Positions 16,625 through 26,997 of a DNA stretch of 64,000 nt are shown one piece after another; within the stretch, counting starts at the first letter, position 1; the number at the start of each line of letters is the position of its first letter. The position numbers and the translations under genes are program-made. Where the stretch lies: the NCBI RefSeq assembly GCF_002564045.1, contig NZ_PDJK01000001.1, positions 62,001 through 126,000 of the forward strand, read 5' to 3'. This stretch comes from Amycolatopsis sulphurea. GTDB lineage: Bacteria; Actinomycetota; Actinomycetes; Mycobacteriales; Pseudonocardiaceae. The notes beneath the pieces are model-generated. The model made no database searches. It was not told the origin of the DNA and saw only the letters and a list, made by a program, of their open reading frames with translations.

Positions 16625-17617
16625 GTGGACGTTCCGATCTCGGTGCTCGACCGCTCGCCGGTGCGGCGGGGGCGGGGGACCGCCCAGGCCGTGCGGGACA
16701 CCGTCGCGTTCGCGCAGGACGTCGAAGCGCTCGGGTATCACCGGTTCTGGGTTTCCGAACATCACGGGGTGCCGGGCGTGGCGGGGTCCGCGCCGGCGGT
16801 GCTCGCCGCCGCGGTCGCGGGTGCCACGCAGCGGATCCGGGTCGGGACCGGTGGTGTGATGCTGCCCAATCACCGTCCGCTGGTGATCGCCGAGCAGTTC
16901 GGGGTGCTGGCGGCGCTGCACCCCGGGCGGATCGACCTGGGGCTCGGCCGGTCGGTCGGATTCGTCGAGGGCGTGCGCCGCGCGCTCGGGCAGGGCAAGG
17001 ACGCGGCGGACGGGTTCGGCGGCCAGGTGCGCGAGTTGCTCTCGTTCTTCCGCGGGGAAAGTGTTTACCCGGGCGTGCACGCGATCCCGGCGGAAGGCCA
17101 GTCGGTGCCGGTGTTCCTGCTGGCCACGGGCGCGGGTGCCGGCCTCGCCGCCGAGCTGGGGCTGCCGCTGGTGATCGCCCCGGCACGCGGTGAGCAGGCG
17201 ATGCTCGACGCGATCTCCCGCTACCGCGAACAGTTCCGCTCGGACATTGCGGATCCGTACGTTGTCGTGTCGACCGCGGTCGCCGTGGCGGACACCGCGG
17301 AGCAGGCCCGGCGATTGCTGCTTCCGGAAGCCTGGTCCACTGTGTACTCCCGCAGCCACGGCGTGTTCCCGCCGTTGGCCCCGGCCGGGGAGATCCTCGC
17401 GCTGCCGATGACCGAGCGCGAACGCACCCGGCTCGGCGAAGTCCTCGCCGGGCAGATCAGCGGCACTCCGGAGGAGGTCGCGGACCGGCTCGGCACGCTC
17501 GTCCGGCGCACCGGCGCGGACGAACTGCTGATCAGCACCAGTACCTACGACCCGGCCGAACGGGTGGACTCCTTCGCCGCGCTGGCGGCGCTCGCCGGGC
17601 TTTCGGTGCCTGCTTGA
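16625..17617 (+). CDS. LLM class flavin-dependent oxidoreductase (MsnO8-like)
   Basis: A 330-residue luciferase-like monooxygenase using reduced FMN or F420. The opening VPISVLDRSPVRRG, the YHRFWVSEHHGVPGVAGSAPAVL segment and IRVGTGGVMLPNHRPLVIAEQFGVLAALHPGRIDLGLGRSVG are hallmarks of the MsnO8 subgroup. The C-terminus ends with the usual GTPEEVADRL and TGADELLISTSTYDP. Starts at GTG 16625. No neighbouring partner reductase is apparent and the substrate is unknown. Confidence 0.88.
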   Translation: MDVPISVLDRSPVRRGRGTAQAVRDTVAFAQDVEALGYHRFWVSEHHGVPGVAGSAPAVLAAAVAGATQRIRVGTGGVMLPNHRPLVIAEQFGVLAALHPGRIDLGLGRSVGFVEGVRRALGQGKDAADGFGGQVRELLSFFRGESVYPGVHAIPAEGQSVPVFLLATGAGAGLAAELGLPLVIAPARGEQAMLDAISRYREQFRSDIADPYVVVSTAVAVADTAEQARRLLLPEAWSTVYSRSHGVFPPLAPAGEILALPMTERERTRLGEVLAGQISGTPEEVADRLGTLVRRTGADELLISTSTYDPAERVDSFAALAALAGLSVPA

Positions 17618-17648
17618 GTGGATCTCCTGGTTCCTTCCGTGGTTACGA

Positions 17649-18305
17649 TCAACCGAGGATCACCGGCAGTTTCGCGGCGAGTTCCCCCAGCGCGCCGGTT
17701 TCCGTGGCGGACGGCGTACGCCGCCCGGTGGTCATGAGCAGCGTCGCGCGGTCGTCGAACGAGGACGGCAGGGCGAAACCGGCGATGTCCGCCACCATCG
17801 CCCGGGAGGCGGCCAGTGCCTCCGCCGGAGGTCCGTCCACTCCGGACAGATGGGCGATCAGATCGAGGTGGTGCAGGGTCGTTTCCAGGACGCACATGGC
17901 CAGGTAGTCCGGGACGGTCATGACCTCGTCCCGGGTTTCCACGCGGGCGGCCGGATCGGCGGCCGCCGCGGCACGGCCGGCTGCCACGGCGAGGTCGTCG
18001 AAATGGTGGTGGAGCCACGCGGTGGTGCCGTAGGCGGCCGCACTGCGGCGGACGAACGCCGATTCCTCATCGGTGCCGTCCGGTGCTTCCCCGGCCGGTT
18101 GCCAGTAGCTGGTTTCGGTCAGCGTGGCGGGCGCGGTGGTGGTGGAGGCAAGCGTGACGAGCACGTCCTGCGCGTCGATGATCAGGTGCGCGACGAGGTC
18201 TTGCACGAGCCAGCCGGTGCAGCCGGACGGGGAGACCCACTGCCCGCCTTCGAGCGAGCGCACGGCTTCCTGCAGGGCGGTCCAGGCGCGAGGGAAAAGA
18301 TCCAC
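17649..18305 (-). CDS. Maleylpyruvate isomerase N-terminal/mycothiol-dependent fold protein
   Basis: A 218-residue four-helix DinB-type protein. The motif GWLVQDLVAHLIIDAQDVL and the later VCVLETTLHHLDLIAHLSG place metal-binding histidines in the positions used by mycothiol-dependent maleylpyruvate isomerase-type proteins. The specific reaction cannot be stated. It ends convergently with the LLM gene and lies 28 bp downstream of the PucR regulator on the same strand, so it may be co-transcribed with it. Confidence 0.7.
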   Translation of the reverse strand: MDLFPRAWTALQEAVRSLEGGQWVSPSGCTGWLVQDLVAHLIIDAQDVLVTLASTTTAPATLTETSYWQPAGEAPDGTDEESAFVRRSAAAYGTTAWLHHHFDDLAVAAGRAAAAADPAARVETRDEVMTVPDYLAMCVLETTLHHLDLIAHLSGVDGPPAEALAASRAMVADIAGFALPSSFDDRATLLMTTGRRTPSATETGALGELAAKLPVILG

Positions 18306-18332
18306 CTTCGCACTCTAACGAGAATATCCGGG

Positions 18333-19931
18333 TCAGCGTGGCAGCCGGAGCTGTAGTTCGGTGAGTAGCCGTTGCGCCGGGTCTGTCAGGTCGATGCCGG
18401 AGACTTCCGTGGCACGGCGTACGCGGTAGCGGACCGTGTTGGGGTGAATGTTCAGCTCACGGGCAGCTGTGCGTACGTCACCGAAGGCATCGAGGTAGGC
18501 GAGTACCGCGGGTACGAGGATGCCGCCGTGTTTGGCGTCGTGGGTCAACAGCTCGGTGAGACGGGGGTCTCTGATGCGCGGCTTGTCCGCGAGGTACGCG
18601 AGAACCTCCGACAACAGCACGTCGGCCCGTACGTCGGCGAGGGACGCGACGTCGTCGGCCCAGTGTCCGCGCGTCATCGCGATCAGCACGCGGTCTGCGT
18701 CGCCTCGCGAAGCAACCGCTTCGGACAGCCGTGGCACGACGCCGCCGATCGCCGCGCGTACCGGTACATCGAGGTGATGTCGAGCTGCAGCAACGATTTC
18801 CTTCGCCAACGCGAGTACGGAGGCGTCGGGGTTCTCCGAAAGATCGGGCAGGAGCGCGTACACGCGACCACCGAGCACACTGACCAACGCGGTGCGCCGG
18901 TACGCCGCGGTGTGCACTGCGATCAGGTGTACCAGCTCTGCGCGCCGTAACAGCCGGTTTGACGGAGCGGACGGCTGCTGTGGTGCCAGCGCGAAGGCCA
19001 GCACCTGGGCGGGTCTTGTCGGATCCGCGCCGATGTCGTCGGCCACGGACTCCGCGTCGACCCTGCCGTCGAGCAGACCGGCCAGCAGCTCTTCGCGGAG
19101 CCGCAGCTGTGGGTCCGGCTGCGTCCGCGCGCGGATCAGGTGCGGCGCGAGCGTGCGGCTGGCGCCGAGAAGCGCGATTTCCGCCTGCTCGGTCAACGGT
19201 TGCGCCCCCTCCTGCACCCAGATCGTGCCGAGCGGTTGGGAACCGGCGTGGATGCCGGCCGCGATCCGGCGGCGGATGCCCAGCTCCGGACGCTCGTCCA
19301 CGCGTACGATGCCTTCGCCTGCGCGCAGTCGTTGATAGACGCCCCACTCTCGGAGCATCACCAAGTACCGCTCGGGTCCTTCGCGGCCGAGGATGGACAG
19401 CCGGCGCAACTCATCGACTTCGTCGCCCGCGCGTGAGTACGCGAGTACGCGGCTGGCAGTGTCCTCGATGCTGACCAGCCCGCCGGTAAGGGCGGCGACA
19501 GTCTGCGCAAGGGCGAACAGGTCGCCCAGTACCTCACCCGTCTCCGCTTCGCCGCCTGCGCGCGCAGCGTCGACCACGCCGCGGGCCAGCGCCTCCACTT
19601 GCTCCCAACGTGCCTCGGCGCCCACGGTCAGTAGCGCGACGCCCGCGTCGGCGGCGACATCGATCCCGCCGTCGCCTTTCACTGCCACCGCAGCCGCCCC
19701 GCGGCGCCCGGCTGCGCGGATCGCTGCGGCCGCCGATCGGCCACGCGCGCCGATCACCAGCACGAGGTCGCCGGGATGGGTTTCGGGCGGGTCCTCGGGA
19801 TCGAGGATCACCACGTCCTGCACCGGCACACCCAGCCCACGCGGCGCGACGAGCACCCGGACCAGCGGTTCGCCGAGGGTGGCCAGAACGTGCCGCAGGG
19901 AGGTGCCGGCAAACGGATCCGGGCTGCTCAT
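18333..19931 (-). CDS. PucR-family regulator, probable PruC-type activator of proline catabolism
   Basis: A 532-residue transcription factor. An N-terminal PucR-type purine-catabolism domain (VLVAPRGLGVPVQDVVILDPEDP) is followed by a GAF/GGDEF-like middle region and a C-terminal HTH_30 helix-turn-helix (RTAARELNIHPNTVRYRVRRATEVSGIDLTDP). It is divergent from pruA. In Mycobacterium tuberculosis a PucR-family protein, Rv1186c (PruC), next to pruB-pruA activates them in response to proline; the same role is inferred here from position and family. Two identical 13-bp sites in its promoter region may be its operator. Confidence 0.88.
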   Translation of the reverse strand: MSSPDPFAGTSLRHVLATLGEPLVRVLVAPRGLGVPVQDVVILDPEDPPETHPGDLVLVIGARGRSAAAAIRAAGRRGAAAVAVKGDGGIDVAADAGVALLTVGAEARWEQVEALARGVVDAARAGGEAETGEVLGDLFALAQTVAALTGGLVSIEDTASRVLAYSRAGDEVDELRRLSILGREGPERYLVMLREWGVYQRLRAGEGIVRVDERPELGIRRRIAAGIHAGSQPLGTIWVQEGAQPLTEQAEIALLGASRTLAPHLIRARTQPDPQLRLREELLAGLLDGRVDAESVADDIGADPTRPAQVLAFALAPQQPSAPSNRLLRRAELVHLIAVHTAAYRRTALVSVLGGRVYALLPDLSENPDASVLALAKEIVAAARHHLDVPVRAAIGGVVPRLSEAVASRGDADRVLIAMTRGHWADDVASLADVRADVLLSEVLAYLADKPRIRDPRLTELLTHDAKHGGILVPAVLAYLDAFGDVRTAARELNIHPNTVRYRVRRATEVSGIDLTDPAQRLLTELQLRLPR

Positions 19932-19939
19932 GGCGGACT

Positions 19940-19984
19940 CCGATCGGACAAAAGCATCCAGGCGATTCTAGCCGATCGGACAAA
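19940..19984. promoter_or_regulatory. Tandem 13-bp sites between the PucR regulator and pruA
   Basis: CCGATCGGACAAA occurs at 19940-19952 and again, identically, at 19972-19984, 32 bp apart or about three helical turns. Each contains the perfect palindrome CCGATCGG. They lie immediately upstream of the regulator start and 80-125 bp before pruA, well placed as an operator shared by the divergent promoters. Confidence 0.6.
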
Positions 19985-20064
19985 CCCTTAGCCCGTTCGC
20001 GGGGCTACCGTTCGGGTAAATCGAGCAGTCAGCGAAGACAGTCAGCGAAGCCGAGGGAGCCGCC

Positions 20065-21693
<1,629 letters not shown>

Positions 21694-21704
21694 GGAGGAC
21701 AGCA

Positions 21705-22634
21705 ATGCTGCGTACCCCGTTGCTCGCTGCTGCTCGATCACCGCGGATCAGGGCGTTGATCGAAGCTGTGCCCGCGACGCGTGCCGTGGTCCGTCGGTTT
21801 GTGTCCGGTGCCGCTACGGAGGACGCCGTACGCGTTGCCGGGAAATTGGCCGCCGACGGTCGCAAGATCACCATCGACCACCTCGGTGAGGACACCACCG
21901 ACGCTGCACAGGCTACAAGGACTGTGCAGGCGTACGAGGAACTGTTGTCCGCGTTGGCGGAGCAAGGCCTTTCGGAAGGCGCTGACGTTTCGGTGAAGCT
22001 GTCCGCCGTCGGGCAGTTCCTGCCGGGCGACGGCGAGGGCGTCGCCTTGGAGAACGCGCGCAAGATCTGCGCGGCAGCGGAAGCTGTCGGCGCGACGGTG
22101 ACCCTCGACATGGAGGACCACACCACCACCGACTCGACGCTCGGCATCCTCCGGAAGCTGCGCGGCGAGTACCCGTGGGTGGGCGCGGTGTTGCAGGCCT
22201 ACCTCCGGCGTACCGAGCAGGACTGCCACGAGCTGTCCGGCCCGGGTTCGCGGGTACGGCTGTGCAAGGGCGCCTACTCCGAACCGGAAACCGTGGCGTA
22301 CCAAGACAAGTCCGAAGTGGACAAGTCCTACGTACGCTGCCTGCGGGTGCTCATGGCAGGGCAGGGCTACCCGATGGTCGCTACGCATGATCCGCGGATG
22401 ATCGCCATCGCGGAGCGGCTGGCTGCCGACGCCGGGCGCACTGCGGACGACCATGAGTTCCAGATGCTCTACGGCATCCGCCCGGACGAGCAGCAGCGGA
22501 TCTCCGCGACGGGCACCACTATGCGGGTGTACGTGCCGTGCGGCGACGAGTGGTACGGCTACTTCATGCGGCGTCTCGCGGAACGGCCGGCGAACCTGAC
22601 GTTCTTCCTGCGCGGGCTCGTCACGCGCTCCTGA
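21705..22634 (+). CDS. pruB: Proline dehydrogenase
   Basis: A 309-residue FAD-dependent monofunctional proline dehydrogenase, first step of proline catabolism, feeding electrons to the respiratory chain. The barrel motifs SVKLSAVGQFLPG, TLDMEDHTTTDSTL, LQAYLRRTEQD, VRLCKGAYSEPETVAY and the C-terminal MLYGIR and YVPCGDEWYGYFMRRLAERPAN are those of PutA/PruB. GAGGAGG lies upstream of ATG 21705 at suitable distance. It is followed by a hairpin terminator at 22652-22692. Confidence 0.95.
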   Translation: MLRTPLLAAARSPRIRALIEAVPATRAVVRRFVSGAATEDAVRVAGKLAADGRKITIDHLGEDTTDAAQATRTVQAYEELLSALAEQGLSEGADVSVKLSAVGQFLPGDGEGVALENARKICAAAEAVGATVTLDMEDHTTTDSTLGILRKLRGEYPWVGAVLQAYLRRTEQDCHELSGPGSRVRLCKGAYSEPETVAYQDKSEVDKSYVRCLRVLMAGQGYPMVATHDPRMIAIAERLAADAGRTADDHEFQMLYGIRPDEQQRISATGTTMRVYVPCGDEWYGYFMRRLAERPANLTFFLRGLVTRS

Positions 22635-22651
22635 GCTCCCCACGTACGGCG

Positions 22652-22692
22652 AGGGCCCCGAGTACCCGGCTCGATGCGGGTACCGGGGCCTT
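22652..22692. terminator. Bidirectional hairpin between pruB and the thioredoxin gene
   Basis: AGGGCCCCGAGTACCCG and CGGGTACCGGGGCCTT form a long stem with one bulged A and an eight-base loop, between the convergent pruB and thioredoxin genes. There is only a short T run, so it may act in both directions as is common in actinomycetes. Confidence 0.65.
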
Positions 22693-22706
22693 CGTGGTTG
22701 CCCTGG

Positions 22707-23087
22707 TCAGTCCTGCGCGGGCTGCTGCGCCTGCTCGGCGGCGACGGCCTTGCGGACCTCGTCCATATCGACCTCGCGCGCCTGGCGGATCACGTCCTCC
22801 AGCGCGGCCGGGGGCAGCGCGCCCGGCTGGGAGAAGATCAGCGTCCTGTCGCGGATCACCGCGAGCGTCGGGATCGACCGGATGTCGAAGGCGGCCGCGA
22901 GCTGCTGCTCGGCTTCGGTGTCGACCTTGGTGAACACGATGTCCTGATGCTGCTCCGAAGCCTTCTCGTAGACCGGCGCGAACTGCCGGCACGGGCCGCA
23001 CCAGCTCGCCCAGAAGTCGATCAGCACGAATTTGTTGTCGGTCACGGTCTCGTCGAAATTGCCCGCGGTCAGCTCCATTGTGCCCAT
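22707..23087 (-). CDS. Thioredoxin family protein
   Basis: A 126-residue cytoplasmic thioredoxin with the active-site motif WASWCGPCRQF and the cis-proline segment IRSIPTLAVIRD. A C-terminal extension rich in Glu, Ala and Gln (EVRKAVAAEQAQQ) goes beyond the classical fold. The start at ATG 23087 (MGTMELTAGNF) or 23078 is preferred over longer frames, which add Arg/Gly/Pro-rich nonsense. Its redox partner is not encoded nearby; it may be reduced by thioredoxin reductase or mycothiol systems. Confidence 0.88.
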   Translation of the reverse strand: MGTMELTAGNFDETVTDNKFVLIDFWASWCGPCRQFAPVYEKASEQHQDIVFTKVDTEAEQQLAAAFDIRSIPTLAVIRDRTLIFSQPGALPPAALEDVIRQAREVDMDEVRKAVAAEQAQQPAQD

Positions 23088-23173
23088 GACGGGTCCAACG
23101 AACCGGACCGGCCGGGAATTCCCCGGCCCGCCGCCGCGTCTGCACTCCTGCCGGACGACTTGCGGAGGTACCC

Positions 23174-23416
23174 ATGACCGAGGACGGCATCCTGAACCGG
23201 ATCGACGAGCTGATCGCCGAGGAACACGAGCTGCGCGCCCGCGCGGCAGGCACCGGCCTGTCCGCCGCGGACCGGGACCGGCTGACGGCGCTGGAACAGC
23301 ACCTGGACCAGTGCTGGGACCTGCTCCGCCGGCGCCGGGCACGCACCGAGTTCGCAGAGGACCCGGACGAGGTCCAGGTGCGCTCCGTCGCGCAGGTCGA
23401 AGGTTACCGACAGTAG
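23174..23416 (+). CDS. DUF2630 family protein
   Basis: An 80-residue charged helical protein (ILNRIDELIAEEHELRAR, then ALEQHLDQCWDLLRRRRAR) matching the DUF2630 family of small actinobacterial proteins. GGAGG stands a few bases before ATG 23174. It is probably divergent from the thioredoxin gene, sharing the 86-bp region between them. Function unknown. Confidence 0.85.
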   Translation: MTEDGILNRIDELIAEEHELRARAAGTGLSAADRDRLTALEQHLDQCWDLLRRRRARTEFAEDPDEVQVRSVAQVEGYRQ

Positions 23417-23628
23417 CCGGGGTGGGCTGAGGGTGCGCGCGAGCGCCGCCCGGCGGTCCCGCGCCGGATTGGGCCGGGCGTGGGACTCGAAGTCGGAGAC
23501 CAGCGCCCGAGCAGGGTGCCGGCCTGACTCCGAAGTGTTTCCACGGCCGACCCCAGGAGCGCAGAAGCCTTCAGCGGCAACGAGATGACCGGGGCCGAGG
23601 CCCCCGCCCGCGCGGCCGAAGCCCCAGC

Positions 23629-25197
23629 TCAAGCCGGGCAGAGCGTCCTGGTGTCCGGAACCTTGCCGTCGATCAGGAACCCCTGCACGGCAGCGGTGAC
23701 GCACGGCGACTGGCCCACCGCACCATGGCCCGCGCCTTGCCAGGTGACGGTGACCGCACTGGGCATCTGGTCCGCCGCGCGGGTGGTGCCGACCTGTGGG
23801 GTCACCGGGTCGGCCGCGGTGGCGGCGACCAGGATCGGCGGGGCGCCGGGGGCACCCGCAGCGGGCAACGGCTCGCGGCGTACGGGCCAGGCACCGCACC
23901 AGGCGAGTTCCTGGGCGATGGCGGCGCCGAACTGTGGGTACTTGGTGCGCATGGCGGCTTCGGCGCGGTCGATCTGGTCGGCGGGCAGCCGGGTGGACGA
24001 GTCGTTGCAGCGGGTCGCGATCATGCCGCTGATTCGCGACGCGCGCCCACGCGCGTCGACTAGTACGGGGTCCGCGAAGGCCGTCAGCGCAGCGAAGTCG
24101 CCGTTGCGGGCTGAGTTCAGGGCGTCCGCGAGAGCGGGCCAGCGCGTGCGGTCGCTGAGGCCGACGTACGCGGCATAGGTCGCGACCCCCGGGCCGACTA
24201 CGAGACCGTCGGGGCCGCTGACTGGTGCGGTGCGCAGCCGGTCGGTGACGGCCTTCAGTGCGGCTTTTGCATCACCCAGCGGACAGCCTCGGGCGGCACA
24301 GTCGGCGTTGAACGCGTCGAAGGTGGCTTGCGCGCCGGCGGCGACCGCGTCGAGTACGGCGCCTCGGTCGTCGCCTGGGTCCGGCAGGCCGTCTAGCACC
24401 ATGCGGCCCACCTGTGCGGGGTAGCGCACGGCGTACTCCGACAGCACCTTCGAACCGTCGCCGTGGCCGAGCGCGTTGAGCCGGTCAAGGCCGAGCGCTT
24501 GCCGCAGCTTGTCGAGGTCGCCGGCGGTACGCCAGCTGTCCAGTGCGGTCTGCGCGGTGTCCAGGTCGATTGCGCACTGCTGCCCGACCCGGCGTGCTGC
24601 GTCCAGTACGTCGCCGAGGCCGCCCTGTGTCGGATCGGCGCCGAGCAATGCGGACCGCACCTCGTCCGGCGCGCACTGCACGCCGCCGGACAGCCCCGTG
24701 CCACGGCGGTCCATACCGATCAGCGAGAACTTCTGAAGGAACGCCGGCGGCAACTGCGCGGCCAGCCGCGCCGCGTACACCGTGCCCGGCTCGCCGCCGA
24801 CATCGTTGACCACTGCCAGCGGGATCGGCCCGTTCCCCACCTTCAGCAGGTAGATCCGCGCGAGCAGCCGCTGCGTGTCGTCGGGCGCGTCGAGCGGTGC
24901 GGTCATCCGCGCGCAGCTGAACTGCAGCGAAGCGGGCACGGCTGGGTCGCCGATCCGCTCGCGGGTGTCCTGGCCGCAGTCCGCCCAGCGCAGCGCCGAC
25001 GACTGCGGCTGCGTAAGCGGGGGCAGCGGCACCGGCGCCGTACTGGACTTCGGGGACGGCGTGTTGCGCCCGTCGTTGTCGATCACCGCCGGGCGCACCG
25101 ACGGCCCGGTCGTGCACCCGGCCAGCGCGAGCACGCCGAGCGTCGCCGCGACCAGCCGTACGCGCAGACGGAGACGGCGGGCGAAACGGCGGTGCAC
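23629..25197 (-). CDS. Secreted alpha/beta-hydrolase lipoprotein of the TAP type, lacking the serine nucleophile
   Basis: A 522-residue protein with a basic start, a hydrophobic stretch and the lipobox LALAGC, giving a lipid-anchored Cys at about residue 28. The fold matches tripeptidyl-aminopeptidase-like hydrolases: oxyanion region NDVGGEPGT, MDRRGTGLSGG, the C-terminal DPVTPQVG aspartate and the GAGHGAVGQSPCV histidine. The nucleophile elbow, normally G-Y-S-Y-G, reads G-H-G-D-G in LNALGHGDGSKVLSEYA, so the serine is replaced by glycine. GTG 25197 follows GAGGA by seven bases; a start at 25284 would mask the signal peptide. It may bind peptides without hydrolysing them. Confidence 0.82.
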   Translation of the reverse strand: MHRRFARRLRLRVRLVAATLGVLALAGCTTGPSVRPAVIDNDGRNTPSPKSSTAPVPLPPLTQPQSSALRWADCGQDTRERIGDPAVPASLQFSCARMTAPLDAPDDTQRLLARIYLLKVGNGPIPLAVVNDVGGEPGTVYAARLAAQLPPAFLQKFSLIGMDRRGTGLSGGVQCAPDEVRSALLGADPTQGGLGDVLDAARRVGQQCAIDLDTAQTALDSWRTAGDLDKLRQALGLDRLNALGHGDGSKVLSEYAVRYPAQVGRMVLDGLPDPGDDRGAVLDAVAAGAQATFDAFNADCAARGCPLGDAKAALKAVTDRLRTAPVSGPDGLVVGPGVATYAAYVGLSDRTRWPALADALNSARNGDFAALTAFADPVLVDARGRASRISGMIATRCNDSSTRLPADQIDRAEAAMRTKYPQFGAAIAQELAWCGAWPVRREPLPAAGAPGAPPILVAATAADPVTPQVGTTRAADQMPSAVTVTWQGAGHGAVGQSPCVTAAVQGFLIDGKVPDTRTLCPA

Positions 25198-25293
25198 GGG
25201 CAGGTCCTCACGTCGAATCCGGGCGAACTCGCCGCCGAGCTTGACATGCCGGGTGTGGGGAGGCAGTGAGCGGGTCCGCGACACCGACGCGGC

Positions 25294-26376
25294 TCAGCGG
25301 GTCCGTACGACCTCCCCGCGGAACACTGCGGACAGGTCGTACCGCGCGGGCTCGTCGAGCTGGGTGTAACCGCACGAGGACGGTTCACGGTCCGGGCGCC
25401 AGCGGGCGAACTGCGCGGTGTGCCGGAACCGCGACGGGTAGCCGCCTTCGGTGTGCTCGTAGGACACCTCCACGACGCGCTCCAGCCGCAGCGGCACCCA
25501 CGGCTGCTCTTTCGCTCGCCAGCGCGTGATGCCGCCGGGGACCCGCTGCCCTTCGCGCACCGCGTCGCCGAGCCATGGATGGCCCTCGCCGTCGGTGATC
25601 AGTGGGCTCAGCTCGGCGGCCAGCTCTCGCCGTCGCGCGGCTGGGAACGAGCCGACGACGCCGACGTGGTGCAGCAGGCCCTGCTCGTCGTACAGGCCGA
25701 GCAGGAACGAGCCGACCGCTTCGCTGGGCGCGGAGTCCACATGCCACCGCAGGCCGGCGAGTACGCAATCGGCAGTACGGGAATGCTTGTACTTGAACAA
25801 CACCCGCTTGCCCGGCGTGTACGGCTCGGTCAGCGGTTTGCCGATCACGCCGTCGAGGCCGGCGCCTTCAAACAGCTCGAACCAGTGCCGTGCGGTCGCC
25901 GGATCTGTGGTTGCCGGGGTCAGCGCAACGCTGGGCAACGCGGTCAGCCGTTCGCGGCGTGCGGAGGTCGGTTCGTCCATGAAGGACTCGTCGCCGAGGG
26001 CGAGCAGATCGAACGCGACGAACTGTGCGGGGCTCTCCTTCGCGAGCAGCTGGACCCGGCTGTCGGCCGGGTGGATGCGCTCGGTGAGCGCGTCGAAGTC
26101 GAGCTTGCCGCCGCGCGCGACCACCAGCTCCCCGTCCAGCACGATCCGGTCCGGCAGGCTCGCCTTCAGCTCCGCGATGACCTCGGGGAAGTACCGGTTG
26201 AGCGGTTTCTCCGCGCGCGACTGGAGGGTGAGTTCGTCGCCGTCCCGGAAAACGAGGCAGCGGAACCCGTCCCACTTGGGCTCGAAGAGCAGCCCACCGG
26301 AATCGGGGATCGCCTTCGCGGGCTTCGCGAGCATGGGCTTGATCGGTGCCGCCAGGGGAAGGGCCATGTCCGGCAT
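25294..26376 (-). CDS. ligC: ATP-dependent DNA ligase LigC
   Basis: A 360-residue ATP-dependent ligase of the actinobacterial LigC type, thought to act in repair synthesis. The adenylated lysine is K34 in EPKWDGFRCL, and later nucleotidyltransferase motifs include LDGELVV, FVAFDLLAL, GLDGVIGKPL and VLFKYKHSRTADCVLAG. A C-terminal OB domain follows from about residue 215. ATG 26376 (MPDMALP) or 26367 could start it. It is on the same strand as the Asp23 operon, 18 bp downstream of the AmaP-like gene, and may be read through from it. No Ku gene is present in the window. Confidence 0.92.
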   Translation of the reverse strand: MPDMALPLAAPIKPMLAKPAKAIPDSGGLLFEPKWDGFRCLVFRDGDELTLQSRAEKPLNRYFPEVIAELKASLPDRIVLDGELVVARGGKLDFDALTERIHPADSRVQLLAKESPAQFVAFDLLALGDESFMDEPTSARRERLTALPSVALTPATTDPATARHWFELFEGAGLDGVIGKPLTEPYTPGKRVLFKYKHSRTADCVLAGLRWHVDSAPSEAVGSFLLGLYDEQGLLHHVGVVGSFPAARRRELAAELSPLITDGEGHPWLGDAVREGQRVPGGITRWRAKEQPWVPLRLERVVEVSYEHTEGGYPSRFRHTAQFARWRPDREPSSCGYTQLDEPARYDLSAVFRGEVVRTR

Positions 26377-26394
26377 TCTCGGCGAAAGCCGCGG

Positions 26395-26997
26395 TCAGCG
26401 CACGCGTGTCGGCCCGGCCGTGTCGAGTTCGAGGCGGATCGCTGTAGGCAGCGTGGTGACGCCGAGGGATTCCCGGGCGCGAGTCAGTACGTGCGCTTCG
26501 AGGTCTTCCCACACTCGCCGGACGTCGGCGCCTTCGGCCAGCCACAGGGAGATGCGCAACGCGGGCTCGGCATTCGTGCCGACCGAGCGCACCCGCGCGC
26601 GGACAACGCCGTCGATCTGCTCCGCGTCGGTGCTCACGGCACCGGCGAGCGCACCCGACGTCACCGTGAGTTCGGCGCCCGGCGTCTCGTCCAGCCGCAG
26701 GTCCGGATGACGCTCCGGGCGCAGCGAACGCACGAGCCACCACAGGCCCAGCACCAGCAGCAGTACGCCGATCACGACAGCGCCGATCCGCGCGTACAGC
26801 GCGTGGTCGTGCAGCCAGCCGACCGCCAGGGGGTCGAGTACCGGACGCTGAGCGCGGAACCGGCCCAGCCAGCCCATGCCGACCACCAGTGCGGCCGCGC
26901 CGGCAAGAATCGCCACCACACCGATAAGACACGTCAGCGTGCGCTCGGTGCCGTACGAACGGCCCTGGGCCCGGCGGGCGGTGACAGCGTTGCTCAT
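26395..26997 (-). CDS. AmaP-like membrane anchor of the Asp23 system
   Basis: A 200-residue protein with two membrane helices (LTCLIGVVAILAGAAALVVGMGWLG and ARIGAVVIGVLLLVLGLWWLV) forming a hairpin, followed by a cytoplasmic domain ending ALRISLWLAEGADVRRVWEDLEAHVL. The topology matches AmaP, which tethers Asp23 to the membrane in Staphylococcus. Its start overlaps the upstream gene stop by four bases, so it belongs to the Asp23 operon. Confidence 0.72.
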   Translation of the reverse strand: MSNAVTARRAQGRSYGTERTLTCLIGVVAILAGAAALVVGMGWLGRFRAQRPVLDPLAVGWLHDHALYARIGAVVIGVLLLVLGLWWLVRSLRPERHPDLRLDETPGAELTVTSGALAGAVSTDAEQIDGVVRARVRSVGTNAEPALRISLWLAEGADVRRVWEDLEAHVLTRARESLGVTTLPTAIRLELDTAGPTRVR

